Part shown: positions 34,807-46,300 of the stretch, one piece after another
Position numbering within the stretch: position 1 is the first letter of the stretch
Layout: every line of letters begins with the position of its first letter
Assembly: GCA_024235595.1 (NCBI GenBank)
Contig: JACKMC010000008.1
Span: 68,350-132,349 of the forward strand
Direction of reading: 5' to 3'
Source of the DNA: Zoogloeaceae bacterium
Lineage (GTDB): Bacteria; Pseudomonadota; Gammaproteobacteria; Burkholderiales; Rhodocyclaceae
DNA length: 64,000 nt
Translations under genes and position numbers: made by a program
The notes under the pieces: model-generated
Seen by the model: only the letters and a program-made list of their open reading frames with translations
What the model was told of the DNA's origin: nothing
Databases searched by the model: none

Positions 34807-35161
34807 TCCGGCAAGGGCGGCGTGCCGCGAACCGACGAGGCTGCCCCAGGCCCCGCAGGCTGCAGCACACAGGGCGAGCCGCCTTGCGCGAGGCCAAGCC
34901 AAAGTGGAAGTGGGAACGGCTTTCATACATCCCTCTGGGCGGGAGCCTGTCATCCGCGGGGGCGACAATGAGCGCCAATCGGGGCCTCGTGGCGATGAAG
35001 GTCAGTCGGTACTCGAGCCGGCATGTTGCTGACGCGGCGATCATGCCCGCCGATACCTGGAGCACGACCCGCTCGCCGACGATCGCGATCGCCGAGCGTG
35101 GCGCATTACTCGCATCCGACTTGCTCCTTACAATAGAGGGTTCATCAAGTGGAGTATCCCC
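34807..35161. other. Spacer between the PAS gene and the esterase gene; no supportable gene
   Basis: 355 bp in which short frames on both strands lack family features. A possible -35/-10 pair TTACTC-N17-TACAAT ends about 30 bases before the esterase ATG. The stretch 34960-35120 on the minus strand reads unusually smoothly (for example IAIVGERVVLQVSAGMIAAS) and could be a gene relic. Confidence 0.45.
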
Positions 35162-35866
35162 ATGAGTCCAAACACGCCCGGCGCCGGAGCCGCCCCCCAG
35201 GTATTGCCTGCAGTCGAGATCGCCACCGCCGACAAGGCGACCCACGCCATCATCTGGCTGCATGGCCTGGGTGCCGACGGACACGATTTCGAGCCGGTGG
35301 TCGAGGCGCTCGATCTCGATCGGCTGCCGCCGCTGCGCTTCGTGTTTCCGCACGCGCCGATGCGGCCGGTGACCATCAACGGCGGTTACGTGATGCGCGC
35401 CTGGTACGACATCCTGTCGGCCGACTTTGCCAGCCGGCGCGAGGATCCGGCCGGCGTGCATGAGTCGGCGGCGCTGCTCGAGGCGCTGATCGCGCGCGAG
35501 AATTCGCGCGGCATCCCCGATTCGAACATCGTGCTGGCGGGCTTCTCGCAGGGCGGCGCGATCGCGCTGCATACCGCGCTGCGCCATCCTCGCAAACTCG
35601 CCGGCGTGCTGGCGCTGTCCACCTATCTGCCGCTGGCCGACACGCTCGCCGCCGAGGCCGATGCGGCCAATCGCGAGACGCCGATCTTCATGGCGCACGG
35701 CCACGGCGACACGGTGATTCCCTACGACTTTGCCGAGCGCTCCTTCGCCCAGCTCAAGGCCGAGGGCTATGTCATCGAATGGCATCCCTACTTTGCCGAA
35801 CACACCCTGGTAATGGAGGAGCTGCGCGATATCGAGAAATGGCTGGGCGGGGTGCTGAGCGGCTGA
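35162..35866 (+). CDS. Carboxylesterase / acyl-protein thioesterase-type alpha/beta hydrolase
   Basis: 234 residues, the usual size of the carboxylesterase-2/phospholipase family. The oxyanion-loop region is IIWLHGLGADGHDF, the nucleophile is Ser in LAGFSQGGAIA, the acid is Asp in GHGDTVIPY and the base is His in YFAEHTLVMEEL. There is no signal peptide, so it is cytoplasmic. It hydrolyses short acyl esters or thioesters; the substrate is unknown. GTGGAG precedes the ATG. It stands apart from the leucine genes. Confidence 0.92.
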   Translation: MSPNTPGAGAAPQVLPAVEIATADKATHAIIWLHGLGADGHDFEPVVEALDLDRLPPLRFVFPHAPMRPVTINGGYVMRAWYDILSADFASRREDPAGVHESAALLEALIARENSRGIPDSNIVLAGFSQGGAIALHTALRHPRKLAGVLALSTYLPLADTLAAEADAANRETPIFMAHGHGDTVIPYDFAERSFAQLKAEGYVIEWHPYFAEHTLVMEELRDIEKWLGGVLSG

Positions 35867-35965
35867 GAACGTGTCAATGAATCCGCCGCGCCGGTCATCC
35901 CGGGCCTGGGCCGCAGCCGACCTGCCGGCGCTCGCGACGATTTTCCGACAAGCTCTGGCGGCGCT

Positions 35966-37036
35966 TCAGTCGCTTGCCCGCGGCGGGCCGAGGCGCGCCG
36001 CGCGGGCCTGTTCGCGGAAGGCTCCGGGCGAGCTGCCGGTCCATTGCTTGAAGGCGCGGGCAAAGCTCTTTTCGTTCTTGAAGCCGACCGCCTCGGCGAG
36101 TTGCTTGAGGGGGCGGTCGCTGCGGTTGAGGAGCTCGATGGCGCGGTCGCGGCGGGCCTCGTCCTTGAGCTGCTGCAGCGAAGCGCCTTCTTCGAGCAAC
36201 TGCCGGTGCAGGGTGCGCGGCGATACGTTCAGCCGGGCGGCCAGCCGCTCGGCGGTGGCGGCTTCGTCAGGGTGGGCGTGCAGCAACTGGCGCACCCGCT
36301 GCACCAGCAGCCGGTCGCGACGGTACTGCAGCACGGTCAGCGGCAGCGCGCGCTGCAGCATGCCTTGCAGTGCGCGCTCGTCGCGCCTCAGGGGCAGCGC
36401 AAGGTAGCGCACATCGAAGCGGATCGCCGCAAGCTCGGCCTCGAAGCGCACTGGCCCGGAGAACATCAGCGGGTACACATCGCGGTGCGCAGGCGCTGCG
36501 AACGGAAAGCTCGCCTCCAGCAGCGGAATCCGTGAATCGACCACCCAGCAGCTATAGCCCATCGCCATGCGCAGGATCGACACCAGGCAGAATTCGTGAA
36601 ATTCGCCGAGGGGACGATTGATGGTGATCCCGAGGCTCGCCTGTTGCCCGCCGATTTCCAGCGTGAGGATGATGTCATCGGTCAGCAGGCGGTGGTGGCG
36701 ACACCAGCGCCTGAGCGCGACCTCAAGGTTCGGCGCGGTGATCGAGGCCCGGCAGAGCATGCCGTAGCTGCCCCACGGCAGCTTGCGCGAGAACCAGCCG
36801 AGCGCCTCGTCGTCGAGCGACTGCATGCTGATTCCGGACATGATCTCCATCTGCGCGGCGGTGACGCGCGCCGCGGGATCGTCGAGCTGTGCCTGCGATA
36901 TCCGTGCCGCGGCCAGCGCCGCGGCAGGATCCGACCCGTAGCGCCGGTGCGCGAGGACCATCGCGCGGATGAAGGCAATCGGCGTCGCGGCCGGGCCGAT
37001 GGTCGGATCGGTGCTGTCATGGGGGCGTGGGTTCAT
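35966..37036 (-). CDS. AraC-family regulator, likely controlling the leucine-degradation cluster
   Basis: 356 residues. The N-terminal part (about 20-210) is the large ligand domain seen in OruR/ArgR-like AraC proteins. The C-terminal domain (about 250-345) has two helix-turn-helix units, with ATAERLAARLNVSPRTLHRQLLEEG and LKQLAEAVGFKNEKSFARAFKQWTGSSPGAFR. It is divergent from the isovaleryl-CoA dehydrogenase gene, 160 bp away, so control of that operon is the simplest reading. In other bacteria this slot is often held by a MerR-type LiuR. Confidence 0.88.
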   Translation of the reverse strand: MNPRPHDSTDPTIGPAATPIAFIRAMVLAHRRYGSDPAAALAAARISQAQLDDPAARVTAAQMEIMSGISMQSLDDEALGWFSRKLPWGSYGMLCRASITAPNLEVALRRWCRHHRLLTDDIILTLEIGGQQASLGITINRPLGEFHEFCLVSILRMAMGYSCWVVDSRIPLLEASFPFAAPAHRDVYPLMFSGPVRFEAELAAIRFDVRYLALPLRRDERALQGMLQRALPLTVLQYRRDRLLVQRVRQLLHAHPDEAATAERLAARLNVSPRTLHRQLLEEGASLQQLKDEARRDRAIELLNRSDRPLKQLAEAVGFKNEKSFARAFKQWTGSSPGAFREQARAARLGPPRASD

Positions 37037-37196
37037 GGTCCGGGATCATAAAGTCGATGGCAGGATTTGCAACCATGTTGGCGCGCACGGTCGCGCAATC
37101 GCGGCTAACCTTCAGGATCGTCCGGAAAAGGGCATGGCGGCTTTTCAAGTGCCGGCCGGGCAGGCGCATCCACATCAGCAACCAGGAGACCGACCC

Positions 37197-38369
37197 ATGA
37201 ACATTCCCAGCCTCGACTTCAACCTCGGCGAGACCATCGAAATGCTGCGCGATACGGTGCAGTCCTTCGCCGCCGACGAGATCGCGCCGCGCGCCGCCGA
37301 CATCGACCGTGACAACGAATTCCCGGCCGACCTGTGGAAGAAGCTCGGCGACCTGGGCCTGCACGGCATGACGGTGGAAGAGGAGTACGGTGGCACCGGC
37401 ATGGGCTACCTGGCGCACATCATCGCCCTCGAAGAGGTCTCGCGCGCCTCGGCCTCGGTGGGGCTCTCCTACGGTGCCCACTCCAACCTGTGCGTGAACC
37501 AGATCCGCCGCAACGGTACCAAGGCCCAGAAAGAGAAATACCTGCCCAAGCTGGTCTCCGGCGATCACGTCGGCGCGCTGGCGATGTCCGAGCCCAACGC
37601 CGGCTCGGACGTGGTCTCGATGAAGCTGCGTGCCGACAGGCAAGGCGACCGCTACGTGCTCAACGGCGCCAAGATGTGGATCACCAACGGCGGCGACGCC
37701 GACACCCTGGTGGTGTACGCCAAGACCGACCTCGAGGCCGGTCCCAGGGGGATGACCGCCTTCATCATCGAAAAGGGCATGAAGGGCTTCAGTTGCGGCA
37801 CCCACCTCGACAAGCTCGGCATGCGCGGCTCCAACACCTATCCGCTGTTCTTCGACGATGTCGAAGTGCCCGAAGAGAACGTGCTCGGACAGGTCGGTGG
37901 CGGCGTCAAGGTGCTGATGAGCGGCCTCGACTACGAACGCGCCGTACTGTGCGGCGGGCCGCTCGGCATCATGGCGGCGTGCATGGATTCGGTGGTGCCC
38001 TATCTTCACGAGCGCAAGCAGTTCGGCCAGGCGATCGGCGAATTCCAGCTCATGCAGGGCAAGGTCGCCGACATGTACTCGACCTGGATGGCGACCCGCG
38101 CCTATGTCTATGCGCTCGGCCAGGCCTGCGACCGCACCGACCACGCCCGCACCCTGCGCAAGGACGCCGCGGGGGCGATCCTCTACTCGGCCGAGAAGGC
38201 CACCTGGATGGCCGGCGAGGCGATCCAGACCCTGGGCGGCGTCGGCTACACCAACGAATACCCGGTCGGGCGGCTGTGGCGCGATGCCAAGCTGTACGAG
38301 ATCGGCGCCGGCACCAGCGAGATCCGCCGCATGCTGATCGGTCGCGAACTGTTCTCGGAGACCTGTTGA
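37197..38369 (+). CDS. liuA: Isovaleryl-CoA dehydrogenase
   Basis: 390 residues from the ATG at 37197 with CAGGAGA upstream; earlier in-frame starts lack family sequence. It is an FAD-dependent acyl-CoA dehydrogenase: LAMSEPNAGSDVVSMKLRA, KMWITNGGDADTLVVYAKT, RKQFGQAIGEFQLMQGKVADMYS, TLGGVGYTNEYPVGRLWRDAKLYEIGAGTSEIRR. It has the features of the isovaleryl-CoA type, which lacks the Glu at the usual short-chain position, and the neighbouring MCC genes confirm the substrate class. It oxidises isovaleryl-CoA to 3-methylcrotonyl-CoA. One base separates it from the next gene. Confidence 0.94.
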   Translation: MNIPSLDFNLGETIEMLRDTVQSFAADEIAPRAADIDRDNEFPADLWKKLGDLGLHGMTVEEEYGGTGMGYLAHIIALEEVSRASASVGLSYGAHSNLCVNQIRRNGTKAQKEKYLPKLVSGDHVGALAMSEPNAGSDVVSMKLRADRQGDRYVLNGAKMWITNGGDADTLVVYAKTDLEAGPRGMTAFIIEKGMKGFSCGTHLDKLGMRGSNTYPLFFDDVEVPEENVLGQVGGGVKVLMSGLDYERAVLCGGPLGIMAACMDSVVPYLHERKQFGQAIGEFQLMQGKVADMYSTWMATRAYVYALGQACDRTDHARTLRKDAAGAILYSAEKATWMAGEAIQTLGGVGYTNEYPVGRLWRDAKLYEIGAGTSEIRRMLIGRELFSETC

Positions 38370-38370
38370 G

Positions 38371-39978
<1,608 letters not shown>

Positions 39979-39993
39979 GGGGAGAACAAGAAC

Positions 39994-40263
39994 ATGTTCG
40001 AAAAAATCCTTATCGCCAACCGCGGTGACCAGGCGCCCCGCGCCGCAGCGACGAAGTCAAATCGCGCCGCATGCGCAGCATGCCCAGGCGGTTTCACCGC
40101 AGGAGGCACCCATGTTTGAAAAGATCCTTATCGCCAACCGCGGTGACCAGGCGCCCCGCGCCGCAGCGACGAAGTCAAATCGCGCCGCATGCGCAGCATG
40201 CCCAGGCGGTTTCACCGCAGGAGGCACCCATGTTTGAAAAGATCCTTATCGCCAACCGCGGTG
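39994..40263 (+). repeat. 118-bp tandem repeat (three copies of the carboxylase alpha start region)
   Basis: Start-like segments ATGTT(C/T)GAAAA(A/G)ATCCTTATCG occur at 39994, 40112 and 40230, exactly 118 bases apart. Copies 1 (39994-40111) and 2 (40112-40229) are full length; copy 3 enters the real gene and departs after GGTGA (40263). Copies 1 and 2 differ in their heads at two positions, and the remaining about 100 bases are identical. From each upstream ATG a 41-codon frame runs to a TGA inside the next copy's ATGTTTGA (39994-40119, 40112-40237). Confidence 0.95.
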
Positions 40264-42230
40264 AAATCGCCTGCCGCGTGATCAAGACCGCCCGCCGCAT
40301 GGGCATCCGCACGGTGGCGGTGTATTCCGAAGCCGACGCGGGCGCGCGCCACGTACGCATGGCCGACGAGGCGGTGCTTATCGGCCCGGCCTCGGTCAAG
40401 GAAAGCTATCTGGTGATCGAGCGGATCATCGCCGCAGCCAGGCAGACCGGCGCCCAGGCGATCCATCCGGGCTACGGCTTCCTGTCCGAGAACGAGGCCT
40501 TCTGCCATGCCTGCGACGAAGCGGGCATCGTCTTCATCGGCCCGCCGGTGGCGGCGATCCACGCCATGGGCTCCAAGTCCGAGGCCAAGAAGATCATGGG
40601 CGCGGCCGGCGTGCCGCTGACCCCGGGTTACCACGGCGACGACCAGGATCCGGCCCACCTGCACCAGCAGGCCGACGAGATCGGTTATCCGGTGCTCATC
40701 AAGGCGGCGGCGGGCGGCGGCGGCAAGGGCATGCGGCTGGTCGAGAAGTCGGCCGACTTCATCGAGATGCTGGCCTCCTGCAAGCGCGAGGCGATCTCCA
40801 GCTTCGGTGACGATCATGTGCTGGTCGAGAAATACATCACCCGTCCGCGCCACATCGAGATCCAGGTGTTCGGCGACAGCCACGGCAACTGCGTGTATCT
40901 GTTCGAGCGCGACTGCTCGGTGCAGCGCCGCCACCAGAAGGTGCTCGAAGAAGCCCCCGCGCCGGGCATGACGCCCGCGCGCCGCGCGGCGATGGGCAAG
41001 GCCGCGGTCGACGCCGCCAAGGCGGTGGGCTACGTGGGTGCCGGCACGGTGGAGTTCATCGCCAACCAGGACGGCAGCTTCTATTTCATGGAGATGAACA
41101 CCCGCCTGCAGGTCGAGCACCCGGTCACCGAGATGATCACCGGCCTCGACCTGGTCGAATGGCAGTTGCGGGTAGCCTCGGGCGAGCCGCTGCCGCTGGC
41201 CCAGGAGCAGCTTCAGATTCGCGGCCACGCGCTCGAGGCACGGATCTACGCCGAAGACCCGGACAAGGGCTTTTTGCCCTCGACCGGCAAGCTGGTGCAC
41301 CTCTCGCCGCCGGCCGAAGGCCTGCATGTGCGGGTCGACACCGGGGTGGAAGAGGGCGACGAGATCAGCCCGCACTACGACCCGATGATCGCCAAGCTCA
41401 TCGTCTGGGACCAGAACCGCGACCGCGCGCTGGCGCGCATGCTGCAGGCGCTGGCCGAATATCGCGTGGTCGGGGTCTCCAACAACATCGAGTTCCTGAG
41501 CCGCCTCACCGCCTGCCCGGCCTTCGCCACCGCCGATCTCGACACCGGCCTGATCGAACGCGAAAAGGCCTACCTGTTCCCGGAGGGCAAGGAAACGCCG
41601 GCCGAAGTCTGGCTGATCGCCGCGCTGGCCGAGCTGCTGCGCGAAACGAAGCGTGCCGAGGACAAGGCCGCGCGCGGCCGCGATCCGAAGTCGCCGTGGC
41701 ACGCGCGGGATGGCTGGCGGGTCAACGCCACCGCCCACCGCGGCCTGATCTTCCGACTCGGCGAAACGCAGAAAACGGTGAATGTCGCCTATCGCGCCGA
41801 CGGCTACACGCTGACGCTCGACGGGCGCTCGGTCGAGGCGCGCGGCGAACTCAATCCGCGCGGCCTGATGCGGGTCGAGCTCGACGGCACCCGCATGGAC
41901 GCCACCGTGATCGCCGCCGCCGAGAAGCGTCACGTGTTCGCCAATGGCCGCGCCTGGCAGCTCGCCAACGTCGACCCGCTCTACCACGCGGCCGATGGTG
42001 GCGCCGCCGAGGGTGGTCTGCTGGCGCCGATGCCGGGCAAGGTGATCGCGCTGATCGCCGCCGAGGGCGCCACGGTTGCCAAGGGCGCGCCGCTGCTGAT
42101 TCTCGAGGCGATGAAGATGGAGCACACCATCACCGCGCCGGGCGCCGGCACGGTCAGGGCGTTCCGCTTCGGGGTGGGCGACCAGGTCGGCGACGGCGCC
42201 GAGCTGGTGGACTTCGAGGTGGCGAAATGA
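40230..42230 (+). CDS. liuD: 3-Methylcrotonyl-CoA carboxylase alpha subunit (biotin carboxylase/BCCP)
   Basis: 666 residues from the third tandem ATG at 40230, the only one in frame with the whole protein, with GCAGGAGG upstream. The biotin carboxylase part (about 1-450) has AAAGGGGKGMRLVEKSADF, FMEMNTRLQVEHPVTEMITG and QIRGHALEARIYAEDP. The BCCP domain is at the end with the biotin lysine in EAMKMEHTITAP. It carboxylates its own biotin with ATP and bicarbonate and passes the group to the beta subunit. Its stop overlaps the hmgL start (ATGA). The upstream ATG copies may modulate initiation. Confidence 0.96.
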   Translation: MFEKILIANRGEIACRVIKTARRMGIRTVAVYSEADAGARHVRMADEAVLIGPASVKESYLVIERIIAAARQTGAQAIHPGYGFLSENEAFCHACDEAGIVFIGPPVAAIHAMGSKSEAKKIMGAAGVPLTPGYHGDDQDPAHLHQQADEIGYPVLIKAAAGGGGKGMRLVEKSADFIEMLASCKREAISSFGDDHVLVEKYITRPRHIEIQVFGDSHGNCVYLFERDCSVQRRHQKVLEEAPAPGMTPARRAAMGKAAVDAAKAVGYVGAGTVEFIANQDGSFYFMEMNTRLQVEHPVTEMITGLDLVEWQLRVASGEPLPLAQEQLQIRGHALEARIYAEDPDKGFLPSTGKLVHLSPPAEGLHVRVDTGVEEGDEISPHYDPMIAKLIVWDQNRDRALARMLQALAEYRVVGVSNNIEFLSRLTACPAFATADLDTGLIEREKAYLFPEGKETPAEVWLIAALAELLRETKRAEDKAARGRDPKSPWHARDGWRVNATAHRGLIFRLGETQKTVNVAYRADGYTLTLDGRSVEARGELNPRGLMRVELDGTRMDATVIAAAEKRHVFANGRAWQLANVDPLYHAADGGAAEGGLLAPMPGKVIALIAAEGATVAKGAPLLILEAMKMEHTITAPGAGTVRAFRFGVGDQVGDGAELVDFEVAK

Positions 42231-43126
42231 GCCTGCCGGAGCAGGTCCGCATCGTCGAGGTCGGCCCGCGCGACGGACTGCAGAACGAAAAGCAGCGGGT
42301 CGATACCGACACCAAGGTGGAGCTCATCGCCCGGCTCGGCAAGGCCGGCCTCAAGGCCATCGAGGCCACCTCCTTCGTGTCGCCCAAGTGGGTGCCGCAG
42401 ATGGCCGACAACGCCGAGGTGATGGCGCGCATCGTGCGCCTGCCCGGCGTCGCCTATCCGGTGCTCACCCCCAACCTCAAGGGCTTCGAGGCGGCCCTGG
42501 CCGCGGGCGCGGAGGAGGTGGCGGTATTCGCCGCAGCCTCCGAGTCCTTCAGCCAGAAGAACATCAACTGCTCGATCGCCGAGTCGCTGCAGCGCTTCGA
42601 GCCCTTGATGGCGGCGGCCGGCGCAGCCGGGGTCAGGGTGCGCGGCTATGTGTCCTGCGTGCTCGGCTGCCCCTACGAGGGCGCGATCGAACCTGCCGCG
42701 GTGGCCGACGTGGCGGCCACCCTGGCGCAGATGGGCTGCTACGAGATCAGCCTCGGCGACACCATCGGCACCGGCACGCCCGGGAAGACCCGCCGGATGA
42801 TCGAGGCGGTCGCGGCGAGGGTGCCGGTCGAGCGCCTGGCGGGGCACTATCACGACACCTACGGCATGGCGATCGCCAATATCGCGGCCTCGCTCGAGGC
42901 CGGCGTGGCGGTATTCGATGCCTCGATCTCGGGGCTGGGCGGGTGTCCCTACGCCAAGGGCGCGTCGGGCAACGTGGCGACCGAAGAGGTGGTATACCTG
43001 ATGCGCGGCATGGGCATCGACACCGGCATCGACCTCGCGGAGCTGATCGCCTGCAGCCTGTGGATCAGCGAGCGGCTGGGGCGGGCGCCGGGTTCGCGGG
43101 TGACCCGTGCCTTGTCCTCGCGGTAG
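42227..43126 (+). CDS. liuE: Hydroxymethylglutaryl-CoA lyase
   Basis: 299 residues. It carries the HMGL signatures VRIVEVGPRDGLQNEKQ, SLGDTIGTGTPGKTRRM, HYHDTYGMAIANI and the catalytic cysteine loop SGLGGCPYAKGASGNVATEEVVYL. It cleaves HMG-CoA to acetyl-CoA and acetoacetate, the last step of leucine degradation shown here. It overlaps the alpha subunit gene by 4 bases. The hydratase that should supply HMG-CoA from methylglutaconyl-CoA is not encoded in the cluster. Confidence 0.96.
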   Translation: MSLPEQVRIVEVGPRDGLQNEKQRVDTDTKVELIARLGKAGLKAIEATSFVSPKWVPQMADNAEVMARIVRLPGVAYPVLTPNLKGFEAALAAGAEEVAVFAAASESFSQKNINCSIAESLQRFEPLMAAAGAAGVRVRGYVSCVLGCPYEGAIEPAAVADVAATLAQMGCYEISLGDTIGTGTPGKTRRMIEAVAARVPVERLAGHYHDTYGMAIANIAASLEAGVAVFDASISGLGGCPYAKGASGNVATEEVVYLMRGMGIDTGIDLAELIACSLWISERLGRAPGSRVTRALSSR

Positions 43127-43316
43127 ATTTTTGCGCAATTGAGCAATTTATGGAGACATTAGGAAAATATATTCTCCGCTTTCCCGATAGCATGGTCCCC
43201 GGTCGTTCAAGACCTCGAATGCAACCCTAACCACCCAACAGGAGATGAGGCCGCAGTGCCGCTCCGGCAGCGCCAAAAGCGCGATCCCGGATGCCTTGCG
43301 ACCCTTTACCAGACCC

Positions 43317-46300
43317 ATGGCAAAGTCCCTTCTCGCAGTCAGTCTCGAAGACAAGTACACCCTCAAATCCGGTCGCGCCTACATGACCGGCATCCAGGCG
43401 CTGGTTCGCCTGCCGATGATGCAGCGCATGCGCGACGAGGCCGCCGGCCTCAATACCGCGGGCTACGTGACCGGCTATCGCGGCTCTCCGCTGGGCAACG
43501 TCGACCAGGAATTCTGGAAGGCCAGGAAATACCTCGAGCCGAAGAACATCCGTTTTCAGCCGGGTCTCAACGAAGACCTCGCCGCCACCGCCGTGTGGGG
43601 CACCCAGCAGGTCTCGCTCGACCCCAACGCGCTCTACGACGGGGTATTCTCGATCTGGTACGGCAAGGGCCCGGGCGTCGATCGCACCGGCGACGTGTTC
43701 CGCCACGCCAACGCCGCGGGGACCTCGAAGCACGGTGGCGTGCTGGTGATCGCGGGTGACGACCATGCCGCCAAGTCATCGACACTGCCGCACCAGACCG
43801 AGCACGTCTTCAAGTCGCTGATGATGCCGGTGCTCTCGCCGGCAGGCATTCAGGACTATCTCGAATACGGCCTGCACGGCTTCGCGATGTCGCGCTATTC
43901 CGGTTGCTGGGTGGCCTTCAAGGCGCTTACCGACACCGTCGAGACATCGGCCTCGGTCGATGTCGATCCGTTCAAGGTCAAGACGGTGATCCCCACCGAC
44001 TTTCCGCTTCCCGCCGACGGCCTCAACCTGCGCTGGCCCGATCCCCCGCTGGTGCAGGAGAAGCGCCTGCTGCATCACAAGCTCTATGCAGCGCTGGCCT
44101 ACTGCCGCGCCAACAATCTCAACAGAACCATCATCGACAGCGCCGATGCCAAGCTCGGCATCATCACCAGTGGCAAGAGCTACCTCGACGTGCGCCAGGC
44201 GCTCGAGGACCTGGGCATCGACGACGCCATGGCCGCCTCGATCGGAATCCGCCTCTACAAGGTCGGCATGGTGTGGCCGCTCGAGGCCGAAGGGGTGCGC
44301 GAGTTCGCCGATGGCCTGGAAGAGATCCTGGTGATCGAGGAGAAGCGCCAGTTCCTCGAATACCAGCTCAAGGAAGAGCTCTACAACTGGAACGAGAACG
44401 TGCGTCCGCGCGTGATCGGCAAGTTCGACGAGACCGGCGAATGGTCGCTGCCGCACAGCGACTGGCTGCTGCCCGCCGCGGGCGAACTGACCCCGGCGAT
44501 GATCGCCCGGGTGATCGCCGCGCGCATCGCCCGCTTCCACACCTCGGACCGCATCAAGGCACGGCTCGCTTTCCTGGAGGCCAAGGAAGCCGCGCTCGCC
44601 AAGCCGCGGCTGTCGATCGCACGGGTGCCGCACTACTGCTCCGGCTGCCCCCACAACACCTCGACCAAGGTGCCCGAAGGCTCCAAGGCGATCGCCGGCA
44701 TCGGCTGCCACTACATGGCCACCTGGCTGTCGCCCGAATCGACCCAGTTCTTCTGCCAGATGGGCGGCGAGGGGGTGCCCTGGGTCGGCCAGGCACCGTT
44801 CACCGGCACCAAGCACGTGTTCGCCAACCTCGGCGATGGCACCTACATGCACTCCGGCATCCTCGCCATCCGCGCGGCGGTGGCGGCGAAGGTGAACATC
44901 ACCTACAAGATCCTCTACAACGACGCGGTCGCCATGACCGGCGGGCAGCCGCACGACGGCACCCTGTCGGTGCCGATCATCGCCGCGCAGCTCGCCGCCG
45001 AGGGCGTCCACAACATCATCGTCGTCAACGACGGCACCGCCCGCGCCTACGGCCCGGCCGACCTGCCGCACGGGGTGCCGATCCGCCACCGCGACGAGCT
45101 CGACGCGGTGCAGCGCGAACTGCGCCAGGTGCCGGGTGTGAGCGCGCTGATCTACGACCAGACCTGTGCTGCCGAGAAGCGTCGCCGGCGCAAGCGCGGC
45201 AAGTTTCCGGATCCCGCGACCCGGGTGGTCATCAACGACCTGGTGTGCGAGGGTTGTGGCGACTGCAGCAACAAGTCGAACTGCATGTCGGTGGCTTCGG
45301 TGGAGACCGAGTTCGGTCGCAAGCGCACCATCGACCAGAGCTCCTGCAACAAGGACTATTCCTGCGTCAAGGGATTCTGCCCGAGCTTCGTCACCGTCGA
45401 AGGTGGCAAGCTGCGCAAGGGCAAGGCCGCTGGCGCGCCGGCCGATGCGTTCGGCGAACTGCCCGAGCCTCAACTGCCGGGCACGGCCGCGCCGTGGGGC
45501 ATTCTCATCACCGGCGTCGGCGGTACCGGCGTGGTGACCATCGGTGCGCTGCTGGGCATGGCCGCCCATCTCGAGGGCAAGGGCGTGTCGATTCTCGACA
45601 TGGCCGGGCTGGCGCAGAAGGGCGGTGCGGTGTGGTCGCATGTGCGCATCGCCGACCGTCCCGAGCAGATTCACGCGGCCCGTGTTGCGGCCGGTGAAGC
45701 CAACGCGGTGATCGGTTGCGACCTGGTGGTGGCGGCCGGCGACGAGTCGCTCGCCAAGATGCGTCACGATCACACCCGGGTGGTGGTGAACAGCGCCGAG
45801 ACCATGACCAGCGAGTTCGTGCGCGGTTTCGCGGCCCAGGCCCGCAGCGGCAACGTCGGCGCCAACCCCGATCCGCAGTTCCCGACCGGCTCGATGGAGC
45901 AGCAGATCGTCGACGCGGTGGGCAGCCAGAACGCCGAATTCCTCGACGCCACCAAGGTGGCGACCGCGCTGCTCGGCGACGCCATCGCCACCAACCTCTT
46001 CATGCTCGGCTACGCCTGGCAGAGGGGCCTGGTGCCGCTCTCCCGCGAGGCGCTGCTCAAGGCCATCGAGATCAACGGCACCGCCATCGAGGCCAACAAG
46101 GCCGCCTTCCTGTGGGGCCGGCGTGCGGCCGTGAATCCGACCGCGGTGGCTGAGGCGGCAACGCCCAAGCAGGCGGTGCCGGAGCACCACCGCCTGTCGA
46201 CCAGCGTCGATGAGCTGATCGCCCGCCGTGCCGCCCAGCTCACCGATTACCAGGATGCCGCCTATGCCAGGCGCTATACCACGCTGGTGGAGAGGGTGCG

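Noticed and set aside
39994..40237. Two 41-codon frames as independent protein genes
   Set aside because: They are copies of the carboxylase alpha start plus spacer. I treat them as leader frames of a tandem repeat, not as functional proteins.
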